A stretch of 64,000 bases of DNA from QPJE01 sp051747745 (GTDB lineage Bacteria; Bacillota; Halanaerobiia; Halanaerobiales; Halanaerobiaceae), in contig JBNJGL010000004.1 of assembly GCA_051747745.1 (NCBI GenBank), positions 1-64,000 of the forward strand, written 5' to 3'. Positions 26,898-36,052 of this stretch are shown here, in pieces. A model generated the notes under the pieces. That model saw only the letters and a program-made list of their open reading frames with translations. It was not told where the DNA came from and did no database searches. The position numbers and the translations under genes were made by a program. The first letter of the stretch is position 1. The number at the start of each line of letters is the position of its first letter.

Positions 26898-28925
26898 ATG
26901 GGTAAAAAATTAAAAATATTATTTGCAGCCTCTGAGGCCGATCCATTTGTTAAAACAGGTGGTTTAGCAGATGTTGCCGGTTCTCTACCACAGGCTGTCA
27001 AAGAACAGGGACATGATGTACGACTGGTAATTCCTGAATACAGACAGATTCCGCTAGAATACAAAAAAGAGATGCAGTCAGTCTGCCATTTTCGCACCAA
27101 ACTGGCGTGGAGAGATACATATGTTGGAATAAATAAATTAGAATATGATGGGATTACTGTTTACTTCGTTGATAATAAGTATTATTTTGATCGTGATTCA
27201 CTATATCAGAATGAAGATAATTTTGAACAATTTGCCTTTTTTTCTCAGGCTGTACTCGATATGCTGCCTGTAATTGGATTTAAGCCTGACATAATACATG
27301 CAAATGACTGGCAGACAGGGCCGCTTCCCCTGCTTTTTGCAGATAGATACAGACAGCAGGATTTTTACAGCAATATAAAAACGGTATTTACTATTCATAA
27401 TCTTCGCTATCAGGGTCAATTTGGCAGAAAATTCGCTTCGGATCTTCTTTCTCTGCCGCCACACCACTGGTATAGTGGTAATATTCGTCATAATGGACTT
27501 TTAAATTATATGAAATCTGGAATAATGTATGCTGATCATATAACAACTGTCAGCAAAACTTATGCAGAAGAAATTAAAACAAAGTATTTTGGGGAAGGTC
27601 TGGATTATGCACTGCGACTTAGAGCTGATGATTTAAGCGGAATTATTAATGGAATAAGCTATAAAAAGTTTAACCCGGAATCTGATTCTGAAATTTTTGT
27701 TAATTACAGCAAAGATGATATCAGTGGAAAAGCTGAGAATAAAAAATATCTACAGAGAGAAATGGGACTGGAAGTTAATTCAGATATCCCCATTGTTTCA
27801 ATAGTTTCGAGACTTGTAGATCAGAAGGGTCTTGATCTTGTTAAAGGTGTGTTTCGGGAATTGATGGATTCAGACATTCAACTGATAATCTTAGGAACTG
27901 GAGACCAAAAATACGAAGATTTTTTTCGGTCACAGGTCGAAAATTTCCCGAGAAGACTTGCGGTGAATCTGCTCTATGATTCTGAACTTGCAAAAAAAAT
28001 ATATGCAGGTAGTGATATATTCTTGATGCCTTCAAAATATGAGCCATGTGGTTTAAGCCAGCTGATAAGTTTTCGTTATGGTACTATCCCTGTTGTTAGA
28101 GAAACCGGTGGTTTAAATGATACAGTTGTTTCTTACAGTGAAGAAACCGGTGAAGGAACAGGTTTTAGCTTTAACAATTACAATGCTCATGATATGTTAT
28201 ATACTGTACAGAGAGCTGTGTCATTCTATCAAAAAACGGGTATCTGGCACAAATTAATAAGGAGGGTTATGGATATGAATTACAGCTGGGAACATTCTGC
28301 TGAAGAGTATGATGACCTCTATGCTGAGCTGTCCAGTGGGAATGACAGAGATGAGGAAGAATCCGGTCCTGTGAAAGCTTCTGAGAAAAGTGAAGAAGGT
28401 GCTGGAGAATCAGGCATGAAAGAACCTGTTGAAGAAGACTGGTCTGATGAAGAAGAAGCTGCCCCTGTTAGAGCTTCTAAGAAAAGACCTGAGAAAAGGT
28501 CTGAAACCAGAGAAAAAAATAATAAGAAAAAAGGGATTGAATTTAACAGCGGTGCGGAGGAAGAGTCCGGAATGCGTGAATCTTTTGAACACAGTGAAGA
28601 ATTGGAAGATGATGAAGCAGCTTTTGTTAAGGCACATGAAGAAAAAGAAGAAGATTTTGCTGAAAAAGATGAAGCGGCATTTGTTAAATCAGCAAAAAAA
28701 AGTAAGGATAATAAAAAAGGAAAGAAAAAAGATAAAAAAAAAATAAATATAAATAAAGCTAAAAAAGAAGAATTAATACTTCTACCAGGCATAGGCCCGG
28801 CATTTGCAGATAGAATTATTGCCCAACGGGAAAAGGAAAAATTTAGAACAAAGAAAGATATAATGAATGTTAGAGGTATCGGACATAAGACTTATACCCG
28901 GATTTCAGATCTGTTAGATTTGTAG
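26898..28925 (+). CDS. glgA: Glycogen synthase GlgA with C-terminal helix-hairpin-helix (ComEA-like) domain
   Basis: Residues 1 to about 478 are a normal bacterial GT5 synthase: VKTGGLADVAGSLP at the ADP-glucose site, HANDWQTGPLP, SIVSRLVDQKG, and PSKYEPCGLSQLISFRYGTIPVV. Instead of ending there, the frame continues through a Lys/Glu-rich linker (about 479-613). The linker holds four imperfect repeats of the type DEAAFVKAHEEK. A final 62-residue unit reads ININKAKKEELILLPGIG...VRGIGHKTYTRI, two helix-hairpin-helix motifs as in ComEA. The ATG at 26898 has ACAGGAGGTG upstream; a longer frame from 26838 lacks a ribosome site. Glycogen synthesis is secure; the tail's role is unknown. Confidence 0.9.
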   Translation: MGKKLKILFAASEADPFVKTGGLADVAGSLPQAVKEQGHDVRLVIPEYRQIPLEYKKEMQSVCHFRTKLAWRDTYVGINKLEYDGITVYFVDNKYYFDRDSLYQNEDNFEQFAFFSQAVLDMLPVIGFKPDIIHANDWQTGPLPLLFADRYRQQDFYSNIKTVFTIHNLRYQGQFGRKFASDLLSLPPHHWYSGNIRHNGLLNYMKSGIMYADHITTVSKTYAEEIKTKYFGEGLDYALRLRADDLSGIINGISYKKFNPESDSEIFVNYSKDDISGKAENKKYLQREMGLEVNSDIPIVSIVSRLVDQKGLDLVKGVFRELMDSDIQLIILGTGDQKYEDFFRSQVENFPRRLAVNLLYDSELAKKIYAGSDIFLMPSKYEPCGLSQLISFRYGTIPVVRETGGLNDTVVSYSEETGEGTGFSFNNYNAHDMLYTVQRAVSFYQKTGIWHKLIRRVMDMNYSWEHSAEEYDDLYAELSSGNDRDEEESGPVKASEKSEEGAGESGMKEPVEEDWSDEEEAAPVRASKKRPEKRSETREKNNKKKGIEFNSGAEEESGMRESFEHSEELEDDEAAFVKAHEEKEEDFAEKDEAAFVKSAKKSKDNKKGKKKDKKKININKAKKEELILLPGIGPAFADRIIAQREKEKFRTKKDIMNVRGIGHKTYTRISDLLDL

Positions 28926-28940
28926 AGATTAATCTATCTA

Positions 28941-28966
28941 AACTGCCCTCCGGGGCAGTTTTCTTT
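28941..28966 (+). terminator. Terminator after glgA
   Basis: AACTGCCC/GGGCAGTT, an 8-bp stem with a 4-nt loop, followed by TTCTTT. Confidence 0.85.
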
Positions 28967-28984
28967 ATTAAAGAGGAGGTTATA

Positions 28985-30208
28985 ATGAAAATAGCTTTAG
29001 TATCACTGCTTTCTCCTGTTCATGACGAAGAAGCAATAAATTCTTCTCTGGAGGAGATGAGATTAGAACTTAAAAATGCGTTTACTTTTGATGAGATAAA
29101 AGCCCACAGTATTGATAATGACACTTTGGATGATTATGATTTTGTACTTGTATTTGTTAAATCAGGTGGAACGGAAAACATGTTTTTGGATATATATGAT
29201 TTTCTTCCCAAACCTGTTTATCTGCTCAGCACAGGACTTCATAATTCACTTCCTGCTTCAATGGAAATTCTTAGTTTTATAAAAAAGCAGGGTGATAGTG
29301 GTAAAATACTTCATGGGGAGCCTGATGAAGTAAAGAATGAAATAAAAAAACTTGCGGAATACAGAAAGGTAAGAGATAGAATTACAGAATCGAAACTTGG
29401 AGTAATTGGAAGACCTTCTGATTGGCTTATAGCAAGTGAAATTGATTATGAGCATGCTTCCCATCACTGGGGAACAGATTTTGTTGATATTGATTTAAAA
29501 GAAGTGGAATTATTATATGCTGACGCTGATGATTTAGCAGCCGAAAAAATTGCAGATGAGTTTATAAATAAAGCAGTAAGGATGGTGGAAAACAGCAGAG
29601 GTGATGTACTGGCTGCAGCTAAAATTTATCTCGCCTTAAAACAAATTGTCAATAGATATAATTTAGATGCACTTACATTAAGATGTTTTGATCTGGTTAA
29701 AAAATTAAACACCACCGGCTGTCTTGCTCTTTCAAAGCTAAACAATGAAGGTATCACTGCTGGATGTGAGGGGGATATACCTGCACTATTTACTATGCAT
29801 TTTTCTAGTATAATAACCGGAGAGATTCCTTTTATGGCGAATCCAGCCAGTATAGATAGGCAAAATGATGAAATTATTTTTGCTCACTGCACAGCAGCAA
29901 CAGATATGACCGAAAACTTTATTTTAAGATCTCACTTTGAGACTGGAATTGGAGTGGGGGTTCAGGGTATAATAAAAGAAGGACCTGTAACAGTGCTCAA
30001 AATTGGTGGTACCGGACTTGAACAGTATTTTATAGCAGAAGGAGAAATAGTTGAGAATTTAGACAGCCCCAGTGCCTGTAGAACACAGATTAAGGTCAGT
30101 CTGCCAGGAAGTACTGATTATCTGCTTGGTGATCCTATAGGCAACCATCATATTATTATTCCAGGCCATTATGCAGAAAAAATAGAAGAATTTTTAGGAC
30201 TTGAATAA
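28985..30208 (+). CDS. L-fucose/L-arabinose isomerase-fold protein, function unknown
   Basis: The 407-residue cytosolic protein has an N-terminal alpha/beta part (DDYDFVLVFVKSGGTENMF). The C-terminal half carries the fucose/arabinose-isomerase-like core: GCEGDIPALFTMHFSSIITGE (shown as GCEGDIPALFTMHF and SSIITGE), FMANPASID, HCTAATDM and a late GNHHIIIPGHY. The conserved acidic and His residues that bind metal in true isomerases appear to be present in part. GAGGAGG precedes the ATG. It lies 34 bp upstream of sufC and could be co-transcribed. The sugar substrate, if any, is unknown; similar proteins are usually annotated only as isomerase-related. Confidence 0.65.
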   Translation: MKIALVSLLSPVHDEEAINSSLEEMRLELKNAFTFDEIKAHSIDNDTLDDYDFVLVFVKSGGTENMFLDIYDFLPKPVYLLSTGLHNSLPASMEILSFIKKQGDSGKILHGEPDEVKNEIKKLAEYRKVRDRITESKLGVIGRPSDWLIASEIDYEHASHHWGTDFVDIDLKEVELLYADADDLAAEKIADEFINKAVRMVENSRGDVLAAAKIYLALKQIVNRYNLDALTLRCFDLVKKLNTTGCLALSKLNNEGITAGCEGDIPALFTMHFSSIITGEIPFMANPASIDRQNDEIIFAHCTAATDMTENFILRSHFETGIGVGVQGIIKEGPVTVLKIGGTGLEQYFIAEGEIVENLDSPSACRTQIKVSLPGSTDYLLGDPIGNHHIIIPGHYAEKIEEFLGLE

Positions 30209-30242
30209 AAAGACAATATAACTTAGAAATGGGAGGAACAAT

Positions 30243-30992
30243 ATGTCAAAATTACTGGAAGTTAAAGATCTTCACCTGACTATAGATGAAGCAGAAATTT
30301 TAAAAGGAATGGAATTTTCCATTAACCGTGGTGAGGTTTTTGCTCTGATTGGTCCAAATGGATGTGGAAAATCCACACTTGCCTATACTTTAATGGGATT
30401 AAATAATTATCATCCTCAAAAAGGAGAAATGATTTTTAAGAATAAAAACTTAATTGATATGAAAATTAACGAAAGGGCAAAACTGGGTATGACTCTTGCC
30501 TGGCAGGAACCGGCCAGATATCAGGGAGTAACTGTTAGAGAATTTTTGTCTCTGGGTCTAAAAAGTAGAGACAGAGAAGTTTCGGAAGATGAGCTAAAAG
30601 ATGCCTTAAATCAGGTAGCTATTAGACCTGGTCAGTATCTGGATCGCTTTGTAGATAAGACTCTGAGTGGAGGAGAAAGAAAGAGAATAGAACTTGCTTC
30701 TTTACTTTTAATGGATCCGGATCTTGTTATACTGGATGAACCTGATTCTGGTGTTGATGTAGTTGCTTTAAACAATATTGGTGAAGTTCTCAATTATTTT
30801 AGAAATAATGGTACAGGAATACTGCTTATCACACATTCAGAGGAAATGCTCCAATATGCAGATAGGGCTGCACTGGTATGTGAAGGAGAAATTATTCGTC
30901 AGGGAAAACCAGATGCAATAAGCGATTATTTTAAATCATACTGTCTGCCCTGTCACAAAGAAGTAGAATGTGATACGGAGGTGGCCAGCTGA
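30243..30992 (+). CDS. sufC: Fe-S cluster assembly ATPase SufC (minimal Suf/SMS type)
   Basis: The 249-residue ABC ATPase has Walker A GPNGCGKST, the SufC-type signature LSGGERKRIELA, Walker B LVILDEPDSGVDVVA and the H-loop THSEE. Glu/Asp spacing after Walker B (DSGVD) is characteristic of SufC. Unlike most SufC it ends with a Cys-containing tail, CLPCHKEVEC. It is followed by a single SufB/D-like gene (overlap TGATG), with no SufS, SufU or SufE nearby. This is the compact SufCB arrangement known from methanogens and many anaerobic Firmicutes. It drives scaffold conformational change during Fe-S assembly in the cytosol. Confidence 0.9.
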   Translation: MSKLLEVKDLHLTIDEAEILKGMEFSINRGEVFALIGPNGCGKSTLAYTLMGLNNYHPQKGEMIFKNKNLIDMKINERAKLGMTLAWQEPARYQGVTVREFLSLGLKSRDREVSEDELKDALNQVAIRPGQYLDRFVDKTLSGGERKRIELASLLLMDPDLVILDEPDSGVDVVALNNIGEVLNYFRNNGTGILLITHSEEMLQYADRAALVCEGEIIRQGKPDAISDYFKSYCLPCHKEVECDTEVAS

Positions 30993-31930
30993 TGAATGAT
31001 TATGAGATGATGGTAGATGCATATAAAGATGCTGGAGGAGAAGATGTTTTTTCTGACAGCGATGTGGCCCATATAGTTCTGGAGAGGGATAAAATTCTCG
31101 GTCAGCATTCTGTAGAAGGGCTTAATGTTCAGGCTGAAAAAATTGGAGAAGATACTGTAAGAGTATTTGTAACAGTTGAAAAAGATTATAAAATAAAAAA
31201 TCCCGTTCACATGTGTTTTGGTGTTCTTCCCAAAGAAGGAAGACAAAAAATAGACATGAACGTACATGTGAAGGAAAATGCACATGTTGAGGTAAGAGCA
31301 GACTGCGTTTTTCCCAATGCTGTTAAAGTAGAGCACATTATGGATGCAGTTATCAATGTAGAATCACATGGATCTTATATTTATAAAGAACACCACTTTC
31401 ACGGAGATAATGGTGGGGTGGAAGTGGTTGCTAAATCCGATATAGATGTTAAATCTGGTGGTAAGTTGATAACAAAATTTGATCTTCTTAAAGGGAGAGT
31501 CGGTAAAATAGATTTTGACTATGAAGCAGAATTAGCAGAAAATGCTACTGTGGAAATGCTGGCCAGAATAAGTGGACAGAAAGATGATTTTATAAAAATT
31601 CGTGAAGCAGGTCATTTAAATGGAAAAAATGCCAGAGGAGTACTTGATTCAAAAATCGCACTTAAAGATAGTGCTGAAGCCGAAATATACAATGAATTAA
31701 CGGCATCTGCTGCTGGAGCAATGGGACATGTTGACTGTACAGAAATTATTAAGGATGAAGCTGTAGCTAGAGCTGTTCCTGTTGTTGAAGTTAGACATCC
31801 GGAAGCCAAAGTTACTCATGAAGCTGCCATTGGCAGTGTAGATAGTACACAGCTGCAGACACTGATGGCCAGAGGACTTGATGAAGAGGAAGCATCAGAG
31901 ATAATCATTCAGGGGCTGTTAAATGACTAA
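30992..31930 (+). CDS. sufB: SufB/SufD-family scaffold (minimal Suf/SMS type)
   Basis: The 312-residue protein consists of the SufB/D beta-helix core without the long N-terminal region of classic SufB (about 460 residues). Core motifs include HHFHGDNGGVEVVAKS, the TASAAGAMGHVDCTEII region with a candidate cluster-ligand Cys, and VRHPEAKVTHEAAIGSVD near the end, close to the family-conserved ExxHxA pattern. It ends with a helical ATPase-docking tail (LMARGLDEEEASEIIIQGLL). With SufC it would form the whole assembly scaffold. Confidence 0.9.
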   Translation: MNDYEMMVDAYKDAGGEDVFSDSDVAHIVLERDKILGQHSVEGLNVQAEKIGEDTVRVFVTVEKDYKIKNPVHMCFGVLPKEGRQKIDMNVHVKENAHVEVRADCVFPNAVKVEHIMDAVINVESHGSYIYKEHHFHGDNGGVEVVAKSDIDVKSGGKLITKFDLLKGRVGKIDFDYEAELAENATVEMLARISGQKDDFIKIREAGHLNGKNARGVLDSKIALKDSAEAEIYNELTASAAGAMGHVDCTEIIKDEAVARAVPVVEVRHPEAKVTHEAAIGSVDSTQLQTLMARGLDEEEASEIIIQGLLND

Positions 31931-31954
31931 TAGTTTTTAATGGGAGTGGTATAA

Positions 31955-32917
31955 ATGAAAAACTTTTTATCCTTAAAAAAATCAGTAGTAGTTTTTTTAT
32001 TTTTAATAATAATAATTTCATCTGTTTTCAGCAGTGTTCAGGCAGCACAAAAAGTGGCTGTTCAGTCACCTCCAATTCCTGCGGCAATACCATTTTTGTG
32101 GATGGAAAAAGAAGCCAAACTTGATGGTATAATTGATCTGGAGTTCAATCTTTCTTCAGATCACAGTAGAGGGGTTGCACTGCTGGCTAAAAATGAAATA
32201 GATCTTCTGGTTACAGGAGCCAATGTTGGTGCCAAAATATATAATCAGGGTATAGATGTAAAAATGCTTAATGTAAATACATGGGGAATAGATTATCTTT
32301 TAACATATGGATTTAAAGCTGAGAGCTGGAAGGATCTTAAAGGTCGTTCAGTTGGAGTTCTGCTTAAAGGAGGTCCACTTGATTTTCTGGTCCGATATTT
32401 AATGCAGGAGAATGGAATTAAAGCAGATGAGGTTAATCTGGTGTACAGACCGCTGCCCGGTGTAGCAAAATACTTTTTGACAGGCAATCTTGATGCTGTT
32501 ATTCTTCCTGAACCACTGGTGACAGTGACATCAGCAAAGTCAGATGAGATTTACATTTCTTTAGATATACAGGAAGAATGGGAAAAAATTCATGGTGACA
32601 GAAGAATACCTTTTGTAGGATTATTTGTCAGTGGGAAATTTGAAGGAGAAAATGAGATAATAACAGAAATAATAAATGGGGCTTACAGACAGGGGATAGA
32701 ATGGGTCAATAAAAATCCGGAAGAAGCTGCTGAACTGGCATCAGAGCAGTTCAATATGCCGGCAAATATTATAGAAAAATCCCTCAGCAGAGTTAACCTT
32801 AATACTTATGCTGAATCTGAAAGCAGAAAAATTACAGATCTTTACTTTGGGAAAATACTTGAGATGTATCCGGATATGATTGGCGGCAGGATGCCAGATG
32901 AAGAATTTTATTACTAA
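31955..32917 (+). CDS. ABC transporter substrate-binding protein (NMT1/SsuA-like)
   Basis: The 320-residue exported binding protein has a signal sequence (about 1-30, ending SVQA). The type-2 periplasmic-binding fold typical of the nitrate/sulfonate/taurine/thiamine-precursor group follows: PPIPAAIPFLWMEKE, LLAKNEIDLLVTGANVGAKIYNQG and DLKGRSVGVLLKGGPLDFLVRY. No lipobox Cys is present. GGGAGTGG precedes the ATG, 24 bp after sufB. The ligand is not predictable; linkage to Suf genes makes a sulfur compound or a cofactor precursor conceivable. Confidence 0.85.
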   Translation: MKNFLSLKKSVVVFLFLIIIISSVFSSVQAAQKVAVQSPPIPAAIPFLWMEKEAKLDGIIDLEFNLSSDHSRGVALLAKNEIDLLVTGANVGAKIYNQGIDVKMLNVNTWGIDYLLTYGFKAESWKDLKGRSVGVLLKGGPLDFLVRYLMQENGIKADEVNLVYRPLPGVAKYFLTGNLDAVILPEPLVTVTSAKSDEIYISLDIQEEWEKIHGDRRIPFVGLFVSGKFEGENEIITEIINGAYRQGIEWVNKNPEEAAELASEQFNMPANIIEKSLSRVNLNTYAESESRKITDLYFGKILEMYPDMIGGRMPDEEFYY

Positions 32918-33653
32918 ACCCTTCTGGCTTTTTCTGATATTAGTTTTTCTTTTGTGGAATCAGCTCGCCTTACATTTTAATGAGCTGATTTTACCTTCAC
33001 CTGCCGAAACACTTGCTGAACTGAATTCTATTATAAAAAGTGGGGTTTTCGTAAAGAGTCTATTTATCACACTAAAAAGAACTTTGATAGGTTATCTGGC
33101 TGCTGTAATATCAGGTTCTTTCCTTGCAGTAGTAATGAAAAAATTTAATTTTTTAAAAAGAGGTTTAAGACCTTTTATAACTATTATTCAGGCAGCACCA
33201 CCTGTAGTCTGGATAGCTCTAGCAGTAGTCTGGTTTGGAGTTGCAGAGGATTTGACACCAATATTCTTGATTTTTATCGTATCTATGCCTGTTATTTTTG
33301 TTAATATATTTCAGGGAATAGAAAGCATAGATTATGATTTAGTTGAAATGGCAGAGGCATATTCAATACCAAAATATAAAATTTTTCGGGACATTTATCT
33401 GCCTGGAATTCTGCCTTCTGCAGTATCTGCTCTCAGTATTGCATTTTCCTTTGCCTGGAAATCATCTGTTTTTGCAGAGTTTATTGGTTCTTCCAGTGGA
33501 ATAGGTTATCAGCTGAGTATGGCAAACAGCAACCTGGAAACAGCTGAGCTTTTTGCCTGGACAGCAGTGCTGGTTGTATTTATGCTTTTTGTGGAATATT
33601 TTCTGCTGGAAAGACTAAAGAAAAAAGTCAGCAGGTGGAGATATGAAGAATAA
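32898..33653 (+). CDS. ABC transporter permease (SsuC/TauC-like)
   Basis: About 251 residues with six membrane segments and the EAA-type loop FRDIYLPGILPSAVSALSI, as in sulfonate/nitrate/taurine permeases. ATG 32898 is preferred over the upstream in-frame TTG (32880) because AGGA lies 8 nt before it and the TTG reading adds an odd N-terminus. Either way it overlaps the binding-protein gene, showing translational coupling. It forms a homodimeric membrane pore with the ATPase encoded next. Confidence 0.88.
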   Translation: MKNFITKPFWLFLILVFLLWNQLALHFNELILPSPAETLAELNSIIKSGVFVKSLFITLKRTLIGYLAAVISGSFLAVVMKKFNFLKRGLRPFITIIQAAPPVVWIALAVVWFGVAEDLTPIFLIFIVSMPVIFVNIFQGIESIDYDLVEMAEAYSIPKYKIFRDIYLPGILPSAVSALSIAFSFAWKSSVFAEFIGSSSGIGYQLSMANSNLETAELFAWTAVLVVFMLFVEYFLLERLKKKVSRWRYEE

Positions 33654-34419
33654 AATAATTGAACTAAAAAAAGTCAGCAAAAGTTATGATAACTATCCGG
33701 TTTTGAAAGAATTAAATATGGAGATTTTTTCAGGTGAAATAACATGTCTTCTCGGCCCTTCAGGAAGTGGTAAAACAACCATTTTTAGAATTGCCTCTGG
33801 ACTTGAAAAAGCTGATTCCGGTGAAGTTATTAGAGATAGGTCACTGCGAACAGGTTACGTGTTTCAGGAAGCTAGACTTCTTCCCTGGAAGACGGTATCG
33901 GACAATCTTGCATTTATACAGCAGAATTTTTTAAATAATAATGAAGCACAGGAGTTAAGAAAACTCTTGATCGAACTTGCAGATCTGCATAAATTTGAAG
34001 ATAATTACCCACATGAACTTTCAGGTGGGATGAAGCAGAGGCTCGAACTGATCAGAGCATTTTCTATTAAACCAGATCTGATTTTTATGGATGAACCGTT
34101 TAAATCTCTTGATACAAAGACCAGATACAACCTGCAGAAGCTTATAAATGTAATACAGGAGGAAAGTTCTATAAGTATATTTTTAATTACCCATGATCCA
34201 GAAGAAGCTGTCCTGCTGGCAGATAAAATATATATACTTGCCGGTGAAGGAAGAGGAATAAAAGAAAAAATAATTATTGAAAAAGAGCGTAAAAATAGAA
34301 AAATTTCTGATCCTGATATTTATAAAATTTTAGAAAAAATATTAAATACATTTACAGGTCTTGTTAAAGATCTTGATTTTAAAAGAGAGGTTATTAGATC
34401 TTCTTTCAAAAAAAATTAG
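33643..34419 (+). CDS. ABC transporter ATP-binding protein (SsuB/TauB-like)
   Basis: The 258-residue ATPase has Walker A GPSGSGKTT, Q-loop VFQEARLLPWKTV, signature LSGGMKQRLELIRA, Walker B LIFMDEPFKSLD and H-loop ITHDPEEA. The LLPW after the Q-loop is typical of the nitrate/sulfonate/taurine group. It overlaps the permease gene by 11 bp and is followed 11 bp later by dihydrolipoyl dehydrogenase on the same strand. Confidence 0.9.
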   Translation: MKNKIIELKKVSKSYDNYPVLKELNMEIFSGEITCLLGPSGSGKTTIFRIASGLEKADSGEVIRDRSLRTGYVFQEARLLPWKTVSDNLAFIQQNFLNNNEAQELRKLLIELADLHKFEDNYPHELSGGMKQRLELIRAFSIKPDLIFMDEPFKSLDTKTRYNLQKLINVIQEESSISIFLITHDPEEAVLLADKIYILAGEGRGIKEKIIIEKERKNRKISDPDIYKILEKILNTFTGLVKDLDFKREVIRSSFKKN

Positions 34420-34430
34420 GAGTTGATAAA

Positions 34431-35837
34431 ATGACAGAAAAAAAGTACGAATTAGCTATTGTCGGTGGTGGACCGGGTGGTTATGTTGCGGCAATAAAAG
34501 CCGGACAGATGGGTAAAGATGTTGTTTTGATAGAAAAAGAAGCAATAGGAGGTACCTGTCTCAACTGGGGCTGTATACCTACAAAAGCATTTGTTAGATC
34601 TGCAGAAGTGTTTTCAGATATTAAAGATGCTTCCAGTTTTGGAATTAATGTCGAAGGAGCAGAAGTAGATTTTTCAAAAGTTGTAGATAGGAAAGATAAA
34701 ATTGTCAGCAGACTTGTAAAGGGAGTAGAACATCTGCTTAAAGCTAACAATGTTGATACTGTTGATGGGAAAGCTTCTTTTGTAGATAAAAATCATCTTT
34801 CTGTTGAAAAAAATGACGGCGAAATGATTATCGAGGCAGATAATATTATTATAGCAACCGGATCTCAGGCTTCTAATTTACCTATTCCTGGTGCAGATAT
34901 GGATGGAATTCTTGATAATAGAACTGCACTTAGCATGGAGGAACTTCCAGATAGTTTAATTGTTGTTGGAGGTGGAATTATAGGGATGGAATTTGCATTC
35001 ATCTTCAATAATTTTGGAGTGGATGTAACTGTTCTGGAATATTTAGATCAGATTGTTACAGGTGTTGACAGTGAAATAGCAGATGAACTAAATAGGTCAG
35101 CAAGAAGGAGAAGAATAACAGTAAAAACCGGTGCAGAAGTAAAAGAAATTAAAAAATCAGGCAGTGAATATGAAGTAGTTTTTTTTGAAAAAGATAAAAA
35201 GAAAATGGTTTCAGGTGAAAAAGTGCTTATGGCAGTGGGCAGAAAACCATATCACAATGGACTCAATCTGGATGGGGTAGGTGTTAAAACAGAGGAAAGA
35301 CGTGGTGGAATTATTGTTGATGATTATCTTAAAACAAATGTAGATAATATATATGCCATTGGTGATGTTACAGATAAAATTCTGCTGGCACATGTAGCAT
35401 CACATCAGGGGATAGTTGCGGTAGAAAATATTTTTGCTGAAAAACATAAGATGAACTATAATGCAGTTCCGGGAGCAATATTTACTTCTCCAGAGGTTGC
35501 GACAGTTGGATTAAGTGAAGATGAAGCAAAAGAAAAAGGAATAGATTATAAAGTTGGAAGTTTTCCCTTTGCGGCCAGTGGAAAAGTTATGGCTATGGGA
35601 GAAAGAGAAGGTAAAGTTAAAATAATTGCCGAAAAAGATACGGAAAAAGTTATAGGTGCTGCCATTATAGGTATAGAAGCAACCGATCTGATTGCAGAAC
35701 TTACACTTGCAGTTCATTCGGAATTAAAGGTTGAAGATCTGGCAGAAACAATACATGCCCATCCTACTACAGCAGAAGTAATACACGAGGCTGCACTTGA
35801 TCTTCAGGGTGGAGCAATACATTATAAAGGCAGATAA
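34431..35837 (+). CDS. lpdA: Dihydrolipoyl dehydrogenase (orphan)
   Basis: The 468-residue flavoprotein disulfide oxidoreductase has FAD motif GGGPGGYVAAIKAG, redox-active disulfide GGTCLNWGCIPTK, NAD motif GGGIIGMEFAFIF, the second FAD motif TNVDNIYAIGDVT, and the C-terminal catalytic pair HAHPTTAEVIHEA. It reoxidises dihydrolipoyl groups with NAD. No E2, glycine-cleavage or lipoate gene is nearby; instead it follows an ABC transporter and Suf genes. Its partner is therefore not evident. The lipoamide-dehydrogenase signature is strong, but other thiol substrates cannot be excluded. Confidence 0.92.
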   Translation: MTEKKYELAIVGGGPGGYVAAIKAGQMGKDVVLIEKEAIGGTCLNWGCIPTKAFVRSAEVFSDIKDASSFGINVEGAEVDFSKVVDRKDKIVSRLVKGVEHLLKANNVDTVDGKASFVDKNHLSVEKNDGEMIIEADNIIIATGSQASNLPIPGADMDGILDNRTALSMEELPDSLIVVGGGIIGMEFAFIFNNFGVDVTVLEYLDQIVTGVDSEIADELNRSARRRRITVKTGAEVKEIKKSGSEYEVVFFEKDKKKMVSGEKVLMAVGRKPYHNGLNLDGVGVKTEERRGGIIVDDYLKTNVDNIYAIGDVTDKILLAHVASHQGIVAVENIFAEKHKMNYNAVPGAIFTSPEVATVGLSEDEAKEKGIDYKVGSFPFAASGKVMAMGEREGKVKIIAEKDTEKVIGAAIIGIEATDLIAELTLAVHSELKVEDLAETIHAHPTTAEVIHEAALDLQGGAIHYKGR

Positions 35838-35975
35838 AACTGTTTTATTTTAAAATAAGAGTACCGTTTTGGAGATTCTTTCCGAATACCTATGGTGCAG
35901 GGTTAAACAGTAATGTTATCTGTTGTAATTCCTTATATAACAGCATTCTCAGCAATTATCGATAAGACTCTTTAT

Positions 35976-36004
35976 TTGACATTAATATGGAAAAAATATA
36001 TAAT
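35976..36004 (+). promoter_or_regulatory. Perfect consensus sigma-A promoter of the encapsulin operon
   Basis: TTGACA (35976-35981), a 17-bp spacer and TATAAT (35999-36004) match the consensus at all 12 positions. The start codon of the ferritin gene is about 49 nt beyond the -10 box. Confidence 0.85.
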
Positions 36005-36052
36005 ATAGGTGTTAAGTGTTTAGATAAACACATATGTAAAGGGGAGGTAAAT

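Noticed and set aside
28319..28792. 157-residue Ser-rich frame on the minus strand
   Set aside because: It is the complement of the Lys/Glu-rich repetitive linker of the GlgA fusion; no ribosome site, and the sense frame is clearly coding.
30953..31336. 127-residue minus-strand frame over the sufC/sufB junction
   Set aside because: Complement of two well-supported overlapping genes; no ribosome site or domain.
35914..35942. TGTTAT...ATAACA inverted repeat upstream of the encapsulin promoter as a Fur/PerR site
   Set aside because: Only 6-bp arms, 17 bp apart, in A/T-rich DNA; does not match the Fur or PerR consensus I know.
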